From Promicromonospora panici (lineage in GTDB: Bacteria > Actinomycetota > Actinomycetes > Actinomycetales > Cellulomonadaceae): a stretch of 64,000 bases of DNA. Below are positions 26,186 to 36,425 of the stretch, piece after piece; the stretch's first letter is position 1; the number at the start of each line of letters is the position of its first letter. A program made the position numbers and the translations under genes. A model generated the notes under the pieces. It had not been told where the DNA came from. It made no database searches and saw only the letters and a program-made list of their open reading frames with translations. The stretch covers positions 62,001 through 126,000 of the forward strand of contig NZ_UWYY01000006.1 in assembly GCF_900608595.1 (NCBI RefSeq). Direction: 5' to 3'.

Positions 26186-27223
26186 TCAGGCCTGCGGGAG
26201 CTCCTTGCGCGCCTCGCGGCGCGGGCGCTTGGTCTCCTCGCCCGCGGCCTTGAGCCCGGCCCGCAGCTCGCGGGGCAGCGAGAACATGAGGTCCTCGGTG
26301 GCGGTCCGCACCTCGTCGACGGTGCCGAAGCCGTGGTCCGCGAGGTGCGCGATGACGTCCTGCACGAGGATCTCCGGCACAGAGGCACCTGAGGTCACGC
26401 CCACCGTGGTGACGCCTTCGAGCCACTCGTCCCTGATCTCGGTCTTGCGGTCCACGCGGTACGAGGCGGTGGCACCGGACTGCAGCGCCACCTCGACGAG
26501 CCGCACCGAGTTCGAGGAGTTCGCCGAGCCGACCACGATGACCAGATCGCACTCGGGCGCCAGCTTCTTCACCGCGACCTGGCGGTTCTGCGTGGCGTAG
26601 CAGATGTCGTCGCTCGGCGGGTCCTGCAGGGACGGGAACTTCTCGCGCAGGCGGCGTACGGTCTCCATGGTCTCGTCCACGGACAGCGTGGTCTGCGAGA
26701 TCCACACGACCTTGTCGGGGTCGCGCACGACTACCTGGTCCACCTCGTCGGGCGAGTTCACGACCTGCACGTGCTCGGGCGCCTCGCCGGCCGTGCCCTC
26801 GACCTCCTCGTGACCGGTGTGCCCGATCAGCAGGATGTCGTAGTCGTCGTTCGCGAACCGCACGGCTTCCTTGTGCACCTTGGTGACCAGGGGGCAGGTC
26901 GCGTCGATCGTCTCGAGGCTGCGGGCCTGGGCCGACGCCCGAACGGCCGGCGAGACCCCGTGAGCGGAGAACACGAGCCGGGCACCCTCGGGCACCTCGT
27001 CGGTCTCGTTGACGAAGATTGCGCCGCGTTCGCGCAACGTCTCCACCACGTGCTTGTTGTGCACGATCTCCTTGCGCACGTACACCGGTGTGCCGTACGT
27101 CTCCAGTGCCTTCTCGACGGCGACCACCGCACGGTCGACGCCGGCGCAATAACCACGCGGGGCAGCCAGCAGGACGCGCTTGGTCTTGGTCTCGGCAGGG
27201 CGCTCAGGGCTCGTGACACTCAC
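26186..27223 (-). CDS. ispH: 4-hydroxy-3-methylbut-2-enyl diphosphate reductase (LytB)
   Basis: A 345-residue [4Fe-4S] enzyme that performs the last step of the MEP isoprenoid pathway, HMBPP to IPP and DMAPP. The three cluster cysteines lie in [11 protein letters not shown] (near residue 26), [13 protein letters not shown] (near 110) and [11 protein letters not shown] (near 205). Catalytic TGHEEVEGT and substrate-binding SANSSNS are present. The GTG start has no ribosome site, but TAGACT lies about ten bases upstream, so a leaderless transcript is likely. It is convergent with rmuC (3 bp apart) and divergent from xseA. Confidence 0.97.
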   Translation of the reverse strand: MSVTSPERPAETKTKRVLLAAPRGYCAGVDRAVVAVEKALETYGTPVYVRKEIVHNKHVVETLRERGAIFVNETDEVPEGARLVFSAHGVSPAVRASAQARSLETIDATCPLVTKVHKEAVRFANDDYDILLIGHTGHEEVEGTAGEAPEHVQVVNSPDEVDQVVVRDPDKVVWISQTTLSVDETMETVRRLREKFPSLQDPPSDDICYATQNRQVAVKKLAPECDLVIVVGSANSSNSVRLVEVALQSGATASYRVDRKTEIRDEWLEGVTTVGVTSGASVPEILVQDVIAHLADHGFGTVDEVRTATEDLMFSLPRELRAGLKAAGEETKRPRREARKELPQA

Positions 27224-27286
27224 ACACGCAGTCTAGGGGCGACGTGCGGAGGGCTTGTGTCGGTGGTGGGTGGCAGGGTTGGACAC

Positions 27287-28549
27287 GTGACGGAACCAAC
27301 CCAGCGACCGACCCCGACCGAGCTCCCCCTGAAAGCCCTCGACACCACGCCCACCAGCCCGTGGCCGGTCCGTGTGCTCTCGGAGAAGATCAGGGGCTAC
27401 ATCGACAGGATGCCGCCGGTCTGGGTCGAGGGACAGGTCGTGCAGTTCAACCCGCGCCCCGGCTCCGGCATGCAGTGGCTCACACTTCGTGACACGGAAG
27501 CCGACGCCTCCCTGCCCGTGACGATCTTCTCCCGCGTCCTGGGCATGCTGCCGCAGCCGCCGAGTGAGGGTGATCACGTGGTGGTGCACGCCAAGCCCGT
27601 GTTCTGGACCAAGCGCGGCACGCTCCAGATGCAGGCCAACGAGATCAAGGCTGTTGGCGTCGGCGAGCTGCTCGCCCGGATCGAGGCGCTGAAGAAGGTC
27701 CTCGCGGCGGAGGGCCTCTTCGACCTCTCCCGCAAGCGGAAGCTCCCGTTTCTGCCCGCCGTCGTGGGGCTCGTGTGCGGGCGCGAGTCCAAGGCGGAGC
27801 ACGACGTCGTGGTGAACGCGCGCGCCCGCTGGCCCCAGGTGCGGTTCGAGATCCGCGAGGTCGCCGTCCAGGGCGTCAATGCCGTGCGCGAGGTGTCGAG
27901 CGCCATCGCCGAGCTCGACCGGGATCCCGCTGTGGACGTCATAGTCGTCGCCCGTGGCGGCGGCTCGGTCGAGGACCTGCTGCCGTTCAGCAACGAGTCG
28001 CTGGTGCGTGCCGTCGCGCAGGCCCGCACTCCCCTGGTCAGCGCGATCGGCCACGAGACGGACGCGCCGCTGCTCGACCTCGTCGCCGACTACCGCGCCT
28101 CCACACCGACAGACGCCGCCAAGCGGATCGTCCCGGACGTCTCCGAGGAACGCCTCCGCCTCACCCAGGCCCGCGGCCGTATGCGCGGCGCCGTCGCGGC
28201 CATGATCAACCGGGAGCAGCACGGGCTCGACGGCGTCCGCTCGCGGCCGGTCCTCGCCGTCCCGCACACGATGCTCGAGTCGCGAGAGCGCGACATCGTC
28301 CAGGCCCTCCGGCACAGCCGGCACGCCCTGAACGCGCTGCTGCTACGGGCGAGTGGCGAGATCGGGCGGCTCGGCGCCCAGGTCACGGCGTTGTCGCCCG
28401 CGTCGACGCTGGAGCGCGGCTACGCCGTCGTGCAACGCGTCGACGGTCACGTGGTGCGGCGGCCCGACGACGTCGAGGTCGGCGCGAGCGTGCACGTCCG
28501 CCTCGCGGAGGGCGCACTGGACGCGAAGGTCACCGCGGTCGGGGCCTGA
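27287..28549 (+). CDS. xseA: Exodeoxyribonuclease VII large subunit
   Basis: A 420-residue protein with an N-terminal OB-fold (VWVEGQVVQFNPRPGSGMQW, about residues 45-65), the catalytic domain (VGLVCGRESKAEHDVVVNA, VDVIVVARGGGSVEDLLPF, SAIGHETDAPLLDLVADYRA, STPTDAAKRIV) and a short coiled-coil C-terminus ending with LERGYAVVQR. With XseB it degrades single-stranded DNA in both directions. The GTG at 27287 matches family length; the long open frame before it lies over ispH. The partner xseB is not adjacent but 7.6 kb downstream. Confidence 0.95.
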   Translation: MTEPTQRPTPTELPLKALDTTPTSPWPVRVLSEKIRGYIDRMPPVWVEGQVVQFNPRPGSGMQWLTLRDTEADASLPVTIFSRVLGMLPQPPSEGDHVVVHAKPVFWTKRGTLQMQANEIKAVGVGELLARIEALKKVLAAEGLFDLSRKRKLPFLPAVVGLVCGRESKAEHDVVVNARARWPQVRFEIREVAVQGVNAVREVSSAIAELDRDPAVDVIVVARGGGSVEDLLPFSNESLVRAVAQARTPLVSAIGHETDAPLLDLVADYRASTPTDAAKRIVPDVSEERLRLTQARGRMRGAVAAMINREQHGLDGVRSRPVLAVPHTMLESRERDIVQALRHSRHALNALLLRASGEIGRLGAQVTALSPASTLERGYAVVQRVDGHVVRRPDDVEVGASVHVRLAEGALDAKVTAVGA

Positions 28550-28552
28550 GGG

Positions 28553-29515
28553 TCAGGTCGTTGATCCTCTATCGGCCGCCCGGCGAAACCGCGCAGCGAG
28601 CCGGCCGAACGCCGCCGCCAGCTCGTCACCCTCGATGACCTCGACGTCGACACCGAGCTGTGTCATCCACAGCGCGAGCTGGTCCGGGTCGTCCGAACCC
28701 AGCTCGACGCGGCACGCGGTCTCGTCGACCACCTCGATGTCGAGCGGGATGGGAATCTTCGCGGCGACGTGGGCGGCAGGGGCGTGCACGAGCACCCGGG
28801 CGCGGTATCTCCAGGACGCCCGTGCGACGCGGCCGACGACGTACTCGACGACCTTGTCCTCCGGGATCACCCGCGGCCGGAATCGCGCGCCCGTCGGCGC
28901 GTGCGGAACCATGCGGTCGACGCGGAAGACACGCCAGTCGGCGCGGTCGAGATCCCATGCGAGCAGGTACCAGCGCGTCCCCCAGCTCACCAGCCGCTGC
29001 GGTTCGGTGACCCGCGCCGATTCGGTGCCCCCGGGTTTCGTGTACCCGAACCGGAGCCGCTCGTGGGCACGGATCGCGGCCGCGACCACGCCGAGCACAG
29101 AGAGGTCGAGGCCGGCGTCTGCCCCCGGAACGACGCTCGTCGCCTCCCGGACCGTCTCGACGCGCCGCCGCAGGCGCGAGGGCAGCACCTGCTCCAGCTT
29201 CGCGAGCGCCGTGAGTGAGGTCTCCTCCACACCGAGCCTCCGGGTCGCGACCGCGCCCAGCCCTACCGCGACGGCGACCGCCTCCTCGTCGTCGAGCAGC
29301 AGTGGGGGCATCGCCGTTCCGGCGGCCAGCCGGTATCCGCCGGCGACGCCCGGGCGCGCATCCACGGGGTAACCGAGCGATCGCAGCCTGCCGATGTCGG
29401 CGCGCACCGTCCTCGTGCTCACATCGAGCCGGCCGGCGAGCTCTGCGCTCGTCCAGTCGCGCTTGAGCTGAAGCAACGACAGCAGTTCGAGCAGGCGGGC
29501 TGAGGTCTCCAACAT
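28553..29515 (-). CDS. WYL-domain helix-turn-helix regulator
   Basis: A 320-residue regulator with an N-terminal DeoR-like helix-turn-helix (MLETSARLLELLSLLQLKRD, then AELAGRLDVSTRTVRADIGR) and a WYL domain (RLVSWGTRWYLLAWDLDRAD), ending in a WCX-like region. The ATG at 29515 matches the usual start of this family; an ATG four codons earlier is equally possible. It is divergent from the epoxide hydrolase gene 63 bp away and is its likely regulator. WYL domains bind ligands, often nucleic acids or nucleotides. Confidence 0.9.
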   Translation of the reverse strand: MLETSARLLELLSLLQLKRDWTSAELAGRLDVSTRTVRADIGRLRSLGYPVDARPGVAGGYRLAAGTAMPPLLLDDEEAVAVAVGLGAVATRRLGVEETSLTALAKLEQVLPSRLRRRVETVREATSVVPGADAGLDLSVLGVVAAAIRAHERLRFGYTKPGGTESARVTEPQRLVSWGTRWYLLAWDLDRADWRVFRVDRMVPHAPTGARFRPRVIPEDKVVEYVVGRVARASWRYRARVLVHAPAAHVAAKIPIPLDIEVVDETACRVELGSDDPDQLALWMTQLGVDVEVIEGDELAAAFGRLAARFRRAADRGSTT

Positions 29516-29578
29516 GGCTCCGATCATTTCAGCAATTGCGGAAGCTAACCTGCCGCATTACTTGGGAGCGTGGATGTC

Positions 29579-30721
29579 ATGAACGAGAACAACGCACTCA
29601 CACCGTTCCGCATCGACATCCCGCAGGCCGACGTCGACGACCTGCGCAACCGGCTGGCGCAGACGCGCTGGCCGCTCCCCGTCCCGGGCCGGGACGACCG
29701 CACCGACTTCAGCCGCGGCATCCCGCTGGTGTACCTGAAGGAGCTCGCCGAGTACTGGCGAGACGCGTTCGACTGGCGGGCGCAGGAGGCGAAGCTCAAC
29801 GAGTACGACCAGTTCACGACGGTCGTCGATGGCCAGACGTTCCACGTCCTCCACGCGCGTTCGGCGAACCCCGACACCACCCCGCTCATCCTGAACCACG
29901 GCTGGCCGGGATCGTTCGTCGAGTACCAGCGACTCATCCCGCTGCTGACCGACCAGTTCCACGTGGTCATCCCGTCGCTGCCCGGCTTCGGGTTCTCGAC
30001 GCCGCTGTCAGGGACGGGCTGGGAGCTAGGGCGGACGACCGAGGCGTACGCCGAGATCATGACGCGTCTCGGGTACGAGCGGTTCGGGGCCCACGGCACC
30101 GATATCGGCGCGGGCATCACCGGCCGGCTCGCGGCCCTCTACCCGGAGCGCGTCATCGGCACACATGTCGGCAGCGAGGGCCGGCTGCTCGCGTTTGTCG
30201 GCGACAAGTTCCCCTACCCCGACGGCCTGTCCGACGACGAGATCGCCCAGATCGAGGAGGTCCGCGCCGGTCTCGCCGCAGAGCGTGGGTACCTCGAGAT
30301 GCAGAACCACCGTCCGGACACGATCGGGGCGGCGCTCACCGACTCGCCGGCCGGGCAGCTCGCGTGGATCGCAGAGAAGTTCCAGACCTGGACCAGCGCC
30401 GCGTACCGGACGCCGGACGAGGCGGTCGACCGTGACCAGTTGCTCACCAACGTCAGCCTGTACTGGTTCACGCGCGCCGGCGCGTCGAGCGCACAGTTCT
30501 ACTACGAGGGCGAGCACTCGGGGCTCGACTGGGCCATGGCCGCCGACGTGCCGTCCGGGTGGGCCGTGTTCGACACCCATCCGCTCATGCGCCGCGCAAT
30601 GGACCCGTGGAACGCGATCAGCCACTGGAGCGAGTTCACCGAGGGCGGCCACTTCCCCGCGATGGAGGAGCCCAAGCTGCTCGCGGACGACATCCGCGCC
30701 TTCTTCAGCAGCCTCCGCTGA
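29579..30721 (+). CDS. Epoxide hydrolase (EHN-type alpha/beta hydrolase)
   Basis: A 380-residue protein with the N-terminal EHN cap (FRIDIPQADVDDLRNRLAQT) and an alpha/beta-hydrolase core. The oxyanion motif is HGWPGS, the nucleophile Asp lies in AHGTDIGAGITG near residue 173, a Tyr that may activate the epoxide lies in YWFTRAG, and the catalytic His is in EGGHFPAMEEP near the C-terminus. It opens epoxides to diols, acting on xenobiotics or lipid-derived compounds. The ATG at 29579 has GGGAG ten bases upstream. Expression is probably controlled by the divergent WYL regulator. Confidence 0.92.
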   Translation: MNENNALTPFRIDIPQADVDDLRNRLAQTRWPLPVPGRDDRTDFSRGIPLVYLKELAEYWRDAFDWRAQEAKLNEYDQFTTVVDGQTFHVLHARSANPDTTPLILNHGWPGSFVEYQRLIPLLTDQFHVVIPSLPGFGFSTPLSGTGWELGRTTEAYAEIMTRLGYERFGAHGTDIGAGITGRLAALYPERVIGTHVGSEGRLLAFVGDKFPYPDGLSDDEIAQIEEVRAGLAAERGYLEMQNHRPDTIGAALTDSPAGQLAWIAEKFQTWTSAAYRTPDEAVDRDQLLTNVSLYWFTRAGASSAQFYYEGEHSGLDWAMAADVPSGWAVFDTHPLMRRAMDPWNAISHWSEFTEGGHFPAMEEPKLLADDIRAFFSSLR

Positions 30722-30756
30722 CCGTTCCGCGGCAGGGCCGACGCCGACTCCCGGCG

Positions 30757-30794
30757 CCGGCCCGCCGCCGATACCCGGTCACGGCCGGCGGGCC
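30757..30794. terminator. Hairpin between convergent epoxide hydrolase and methyltransferase genes
   Basis: GGCCCGCCG (30759-30767) pairs with CGGCGGGCC (30786-30794) across an 18-base loop, with further GC-rich inverted repeats just upstream. It overlaps the last codons of the methyltransferase gene. The convergent position supports a terminator role; there is no T tract. Confidence 0.4.
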
Positions 30795-31528
30795 ACGAAC
30801 ACCCACTCCAGGCCCGGCCGGTCCGGCGCGTCCAGCACCTCGTCGACCCTGAACCCCGCGGCATCCAGCGACGCCTCGACCTCGTCGCGCTCGCGGAACC
30901 GCAGGGTCGAGACCGAGGTGACCACGTCGCCGTGGGGCAGCACACCCGGTGGGAAGCGGTAGGAGCCCTGGAAGGTGACCAGCGGGAGCGCGACCTCGAG
31001 GAGGTCGTTCCACATCTCGACCTCGCCGACCCCGGGAATGTCGCGGCGGGCCGACCTGTGCTCGCGGGTCCAGCCGAGCCACGCCTGCCGTGCCGGGATC
31101 CGGGTCTCGAACACGAGGACGCCGCCGGGGCGCAGGGCGTCGTGGACCGCCGCGAGCGCCTGTGCCCAGTCGGCGTCGGTGCAGAACACCTGCGCGACGT
31201 TGCCGGTCATCGTGGCGAGGTCGGCGGCGAGGCCGAGCCCGGCGACGGCGTCCGCGCCGCCCTCCACCCAGGTGACGGCGTCGGCCCCGGGCTTTCCTCG
31301 GGCGACCTCCAGGGACGCGGCGGCGGGGTCGACGCCGGTCACATCCAGGCCGCGCTCGGCCAGGAGCAGGGCGAGCACCCCGGTCCCGCAGCCGACGTCG
31401 AGCACCGTGCGGGCGCCGAGCCGTTCCGCGAGGCCGACGTAGAGGTCGAGGTCGCGGCGGTCGTCGTCGAAGGAGTCGTAGAGCCGTGCGAGCCGAGGAT
31501 CCACGAAGATCGGGTCGGGTGCGGTCAT
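30779..31528 (-). CDS. SAM-dependent class I methyltransferase
   Basis: A 249-residue methyltransferase with motif I VLDVGCGTGVLALLLAERG near residue 47, acidic loop GVDP, and ATMTGNVAQVF (motif IV region). The C-terminal part carries a beta-barrel-like insertion (RFPPGVLPHGDVVTSVSTLR) and ends WVFVARRP. The ATG at 31528 starts the conserved MTAPDPIFVDPRLARLYD segment; the longer open frame upstream has no family match. The substrate is unknown. The gene is not clearly in an operon with its neighbours. Confidence 0.85.
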   Translation of the reverse strand: MTAPDPIFVDPRLARLYDSFDDDRRDLDLYVGLAERLGARTVLDVGCGTGVLALLLAERGLDVTGVDPAAASLEVARGKPGADAVTWVEGGADAVAGLGLAADLATMTGNVAQVFCTDADWAQALAAVHDALRPGGVLVFETRIPARQAWLGWTREHRSARRDIPGVGEVEMWNDLLEVALPLVTFQGSYRFPPGVLPHGDVVTSVSTLRFRERDEVEASLDAAGFRVDEVLDAPDRPGLEWVFVARRP

Positions 31529-31628
31529 GCCGGAATGCTCACACGACCGGGGCTGTGGCCGAAGGACATTTTGCCTGTGGGTGCGAGCGCTCCGTTGCGG
31601 ATACGCAAGAATTCTCGCCTCGGGCTGA

Positions 31629-31860
31629 TGGGGCTTTAGACGTGTAGTCGCCTGGTCACCTGACGATCCGCTTACCGCCGAGACCGCGCGTAAGGCGCTT
31701 CTCCTGAAGAACGCCAGAATGCGTGGCCACAGGCACGCGATCGACGCGACGGTCGTGGAGACGGCGCTCCGGCAGCCTGGAACCACCGTGATCTACACCT
31801 CCGACCCCGATGACCTGCAGCGACTCGGCGACGGCGAGGTCCACACGATCAAGGTCTGAC
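31629..31860 (+). pseudogene. C-terminal remnant of a PIN-domain (VapC-like) toxin
   Basis: One frame, open from just after a TGA at 31626 to a TGA at 31858, encodes DDPLTAETARKALLLKNARM, then HRHAIDATVVETALRQPG and TVIYTSDPDDLQRL. This is the C-terminal half of a PIN ribonuclease, with Asp residues in IDATV and TSDPDDL at the positions of the metal-binding acids. There is no start codon with a ribosome site, and the N-terminal half with the first catalytic Asp is missing. It appears to be a decayed toxin-antitoxin locus in the accessory insertion. Confidence 0.65.
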
Positions 31861-31902
31861 CTCCGCCGACACTTACGCCGCCCGGGCAGCGTAGGTTTCT
31901 AC

Positions 31903-31931
31903 TGCCACGGGACGCGCAGAGGCCGGCCGTC
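31903..31931 (+). promoter_or_regulatory. Candidate ECF41-type autoregulated promoter
   Basis: TGCCACG (31903-31909) and CGTC (31928-31931) are 18 bp apart, 39 bp before the ECF41 sigma factor gene. ECF41 promoters described in the literature have TGTCACA-like -35 and CGTC -10 elements, and these sigma factors commonly control their own gene. Confidence 0.4.
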
Positions 31932-31969
31932 TCCAGGTGGAATGTGGAACAGCCGCCAGGGAGAGCACG

Positions 31970-32929
31970 ATGACAGGTGAAGTAGAGGCCACGCTCGACG
32001 ACGCGGCGGCGGTGTTCGCGACAGCGCGGCGGCGGCTGTTCGGCATCGCGTACCGGATGCTCGGCTCCGCGGCGGAGGCGGAGGACGTCGTGCAGGAGAC
32101 GTGGGTACGGTGGCAGACGACGGACCGGTCTGCGGTGCTGAACCCGCAGGCGTTCCTGACCACCACCGTGACCCGGCTGGCGATCAACGTGCTCCAGAGC
32201 GCGCGGTCGCGCCGTGAGACCTATGTCGGGCCGTGGCTGCCGGAACCCGTCGACACGAGCGCGGACCCGACGCTGGGGGCCGAGCGCGCGGAGGCGCTGG
32301 ACGTGGCCCTGCTGATGCTGCTGGAGCGCCTGACCCCGAACGAGCGGGCCGCGTACGTGCTGCGCGAGGCGTTCGACTACGCGTACCCGGAGATCGCTCG
32401 GATCGTCGGAGCGTCCCCCACGGCCACCCGCCAGCTCGTGAGCCGGGCGCGCAAGCATCTCGCCGCGGAGCCGCGGAACACGGTGACCGGCACCGAGCGC
32501 CGCGCGCTCCTGGAGGCGTTCCTCGCCGCCGCCCGCGTGGGCGACGTCGAACAGCTGGAGCGTCTGTTCGCCGAGAACGTCGTCACCCGGGCCGACAGCA
32601 ACGGGACCGCCAAGCATGTCGCGCGGGTCGCGGTCACGGGCCGGTACAAGGTGGCACGGGTCCTGTCCTCGTTCGCCGACATCTTCTGGGCGGGCATCAC
32701 GACGCGGCCGATCGACGTCAACGGCACGGAGGGCATGGCGATGGAGCGGGACGGCGAGCTGGTCGGCGTCCTGTCCGTCACAGCCTCCGACGAAGGGCTG
32801 CACGAGCTCATGTGGCAGCTGAACCCGGAGAAGATCGACCCGTTCCGGCAGGCCCTGACAGGACGGGCCGCGCCGGACGGGTCGACCGGGCCTGCTACGC
32901 CTGGGCCTTCCGCCACTCCTCGTAGCTGA
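31970..32929 (+). CDS. ECF sigma factor, ECF41 (SigJ-like) group
   Basis: A 319-residue sigma factor with region 2 (LFGIAYRMLGSAAEAEDVVQ, about residues 22-45), region 4 (LTPNERAAYVLREAF, about 115-140) and a roughly 100-residue C-terminal SnoaL-like domain. It carries both signatures of group ECF41: WLPEP in the linker between regions 2 and 4, and NPEKI (NPDKL-like) near the C-terminus. In ECF41 the C-terminal extension replaces a separate anti-sigma factor. The ATG at 31970 has GGGAGAG. The convergent neighbour is an NAD(P)-binding epimerase-like gene, the usual ECF41 partner type. Confidence 0.93.
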   Translation: MTGEVEATLDDAAAVFATARRRLFGIAYRMLGSAAEAEDVVQETWVRWQTTDRSAVLNPQAFLTTTVTRLAINVLQSARSRRETYVGPWLPEPVDTSADPTLGAERAEALDVALLMLLERLTPNERAAYVLREAFDYAYPEIARIVGASPTATRQLVSRARKHLAAEPRNTVTGTERRALLEAFLAAARVGDVEQLERLFAENVVTRADSNGTAKHVARVAVTGRYKVARVLSSFADIFWAGITTRPIDVNGTEGMAMERDGELVGVLSVTASDEGLHELMWQLNPEKIDPFRQALTGRAAPDGSTGPATPGPSATPRS

Positions 32930-33638
32930 CCTCGCCCAGCAGCGCCTCACCGTGCGGCACGAGCTCGCCGTCCTGGAGCGCAGCCCCGAAGTAGGTGGCG
33001 CTCGGGTCGGCGCGGACCTCGCGAGGGTCGTCCTTCGAGCCGAGGTACGTCCGCACGATCTCGTCGAAGCCGAAGGTCTCCGGCCCGGCGATCTCGATGG
33101 TCCCGTCCAGCGGCGTGCCGACGGCGGTCCTGGCCACGAACCGGGCGACGTCCGCCGAGGCGATCGGCTGGAAGCGGACAGGCGCGATGTGGACCACGCC
33201 GTCGACCGTCGCCGTGTCGGCGATCGCGCCGAGGAACTCCAGGAACTGGGTGGACCGCACGATCGACCAGCCGGAGCCGGACGCCTTGACGAGGTCCTCC
33301 TGCACGACCTTGGCGCGCATGTAACCGGAGTCGATGCCCTCGGCGCCCACGATCGAGAGGATCACATGGTGCTGCACGCCGGCCTTCCGCTCGGCCTCGA
33401 GAACATTCGTCGTCGAGGTCCGGAAGAAGTTGGTGACGTCCTCCTCCGCGAACGAGGGCGAGTTGCTGAGGTCGACCACTACCTCCGCCCCTTCGAGCAC
33501 CTCGGGCAGGCCCTCGCCGGTCAGGGTGTTCACGCCGGTCTGCGGCGCGGCGGCGACGGCCTCGTGGCCGTGCTCCCGCAGGTTGTTGACGACCTGGCTG
33601 CCCACGAGGCCGGTACCGCCGATGACCACGATCTTCAT
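32895..33638 (-). CDS. NAD(P)-binding NmrA/SDR-like protein, probable ECF41 partner
   Basis: A 247-residue atypical SDR with the N-terminal motif VIGGTGLVGSQVVNNL, VVDLSNSPSF in the middle strand and FGFDEIVRTYL near residue 190; the catalytic YxxxK is not evident. Genes of this type (epimerases, oxidoreductases, carboxymuconolactone decarboxylases) accompany ECF41 sigma factors and are their main regulon members. It overlaps the sigma gene end to end by 35 bp in convergent orientation and has an ECF41-like promoter upstream. Role: probably redox or small-molecule metabolism; substrate unknown. Confidence 0.87.
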   Translation of the reverse strand: MKIVVIGGTGLVGSQVVNNLREHGHEAVAAAPQTGVNTLTGEGLPEVLEGAEVVVDLSNSPSFAEEDVTNFFRTSTTNVLEAERKAGVQHHVILSIVGAEGIDSGYMRAKVVQEDLVKASGSGWSIVRSTQFLEFLGAIADTATVDGVVHIAPVRFQPIASADVARFVARTAVGTPLDGTIEIAGPETFGFDEIVRTYLGSKDDPREVRADPSATYFGAALQDGELVPHGEALLGEVSYEEWRKAQA

Positions 33639-33668
33639 GGTGCACTCCCCTATGTCTTCGCGACGTTT

Positions 33669-33728
33669 CTCACGACGGGCCGGACGGCCCGTCGTGAGTT
33701 CGACCGGGAGACCATCGGATCTGTGACA
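33669..33728 (-). promoter_or_regulatory. ECF41-like promoter and leader hairpin of the NmrA-like gene
   Basis: On the minus strand TGTCACA (33728-33722) is followed 16 bp later by GGTC (33705-33702), close to the ECF41 promoter consensus. Just downstream in the transcript lies a perfect 13-bp hairpin, CTCACGACGGGCC (33669-33681) with its complement (33686-33698) and a 4-base loop, ending about 30 bases before the start codon. Confidence 0.5.
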
Positions 33729-33796
33729 GGCCGCACCGTGTGCGGCGCGCGGCCCGGCTCGACGGCCATTTCACCCGGACCCGTTACGGTTCGCTG

Positions 33797-34432
33797 GTGA
33801 CGACCATCCGACACGTCCTCTTCGACGCCGACGGTGTGCTCCAGGAGATCCCCGGCGGCTTCTACCACTCCGCCGAGCCACTCCTGGGCGAGCGCACGCG
33901 CGAGATCCTGAACCTCGCGTCCGAGCACGAACGGCCGCTCCTCGCGAGCGACGACGACTTCCTGCCGGTCCTCGACGGCGTCCTGCGGGAGTACCACCTG
34001 GACGTGCCGGCTGCCGACCTGTACGCGGCCGTCTGGCAGAACATCGCCACGTCGGCGGCCTCGCTGGACCTGGTCCGCGGGCTGCGCGACGCCGGCTACG
34101 GCGTCCACCTCGGGACGAACCAGGTCCGGCGCCGGGCCGACCACATGCGGGCCACGATGCCGTACGACGAGCTGTTCGACGTCAAGCTCTACTCGTGCGA
34201 CCTGGGAGTGGCCAAGCCGGACGCCGCGTTCTTCCAGAAGGCCGCGACGCGGATCGGGGCCGAGCCGGCCGCGATCCTCTTCATCGACGACCACTTCCCC
34301 AACGTCGAGGGCGCCCGGTCGACGGGGATGGCCGCCGTGCACTGGCGCATCAAGGAGGGGCACGACGTCTTGCTGGAGCGGCTCGCCGAGCACGCCGTAG
34401 CGCCCGACGTCGGCCCCGGCGCGAGCGCGTGA
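33797..34432 (+). CDS. HAD-superfamily hydrolase (subfamily IA)
   Basis: A 211-residue HAD hydrolase. Motif I is VLFDADGVL near the N-terminus (nucleophile Asp), motif II is HLGTNQ, motif III Lys lies in LGVAKPDAAFF and motif IV is ILFIDDHFPN. The cap is a small helical type-1 cap. Typical reaction: dephosphorylation of a small phosphate ester such as a sugar phosphate; no substrate is evident. The GTG at 33797 has no ribosome site and TACGGT lies seven bases upstream, so the message may be leaderless. It is divergent from the NmrA-like gene. Confidence 0.88.
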   Translation: MTTIRHVLFDADGVLQEIPGGFYHSAEPLLGERTREILNLASEHERPLLASDDDFLPVLDGVLREYHLDVPAADLYAAVWQNIATSAASLDLVRGLRDAGYGVHLGTNQVRRRADHMRATMPYDELFDVKLYSCDLGVAKPDAAFFQKAATRIGAEPAAILFIDDHFPNVEGARSTGMAAVHWRIKEGHDVLLERLAEHAVAPDVGPGASA

Positions 34433-34436
34433 CCGC

Positions 34437-36056
<1,620 letters not shown>

Positions 36057-36067
36057 GGGTCACCATG

Positions 36068-36081
36068 GTCCGACGTCGGAC
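36068..36081. promoter_or_regulatory. 14-bp palindrome upstream of the ABC-F gene
   Basis: GTCCGACGTCGGAC is a perfect inverted repeat 12-25 bp before the ABC-F start and about 70 bp before xseB. It could be an operator, or a hairpin in the ABC-F leader covering the ribosome-binding region. Confidence 0.4.
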
Positions 36082-36152
36082 GCGCCAGGACCAAACTCTT
36101 TCCCTGTGGACAGAGGCAACGGATGTCGGTGGCGTGCTGTTGACTGTTCCTC

Positions 36153-36425
36153 GTGAGTACAGATGCTGTGACCGGAACCGATGCGGTGAGCGACGCACCC
36201 GACGTCGCCTCCCTCAGCTATGAGCAGGCGCGCGACGAGCTCGTGCAAGTGGTGAGCCGGCTGGAGACCGGCGGTGAGGCACTGGAGGCGTCCCTCGCGC
36301 TCTGGGAGCGTGGCGAGGCGCTGGCCGCTCGCTGCCAGGAGTGGCTCGACGGCGCCCGCGAGCGCCTCGCCGCCGCGCAGCAGGGTTCGGCCTCGTCGGC
36401 CGAGTCGCCGGAGGACGCCGAGTGA
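36153..36425 (+). CDS. xseB: Exodeoxyribonuclease VII small subunit
   Basis: A 90-residue protein with the XseB motif [20 protein letters not shown] followed by [19 protein letters not shown], forming the helical hairpin that binds XseA. The C-terminus is low-complexity and acidic. The GTG start has no clear ribosome site. It overlaps the following kinase gene by 4 bp (GTGA). In most actinobacteria xseB directly follows xseA; here they are 7.6 kb apart, so their expression is no longer coupled in one operon. Confidence 0.95.
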   Translation: MSTDAVTGTDAVSDAPDVASLSYEQARDELVQVVSRLETGGEALEASLALWERGEALAARCQEWLDGARERLAAAQQGSASSAESPEDAE

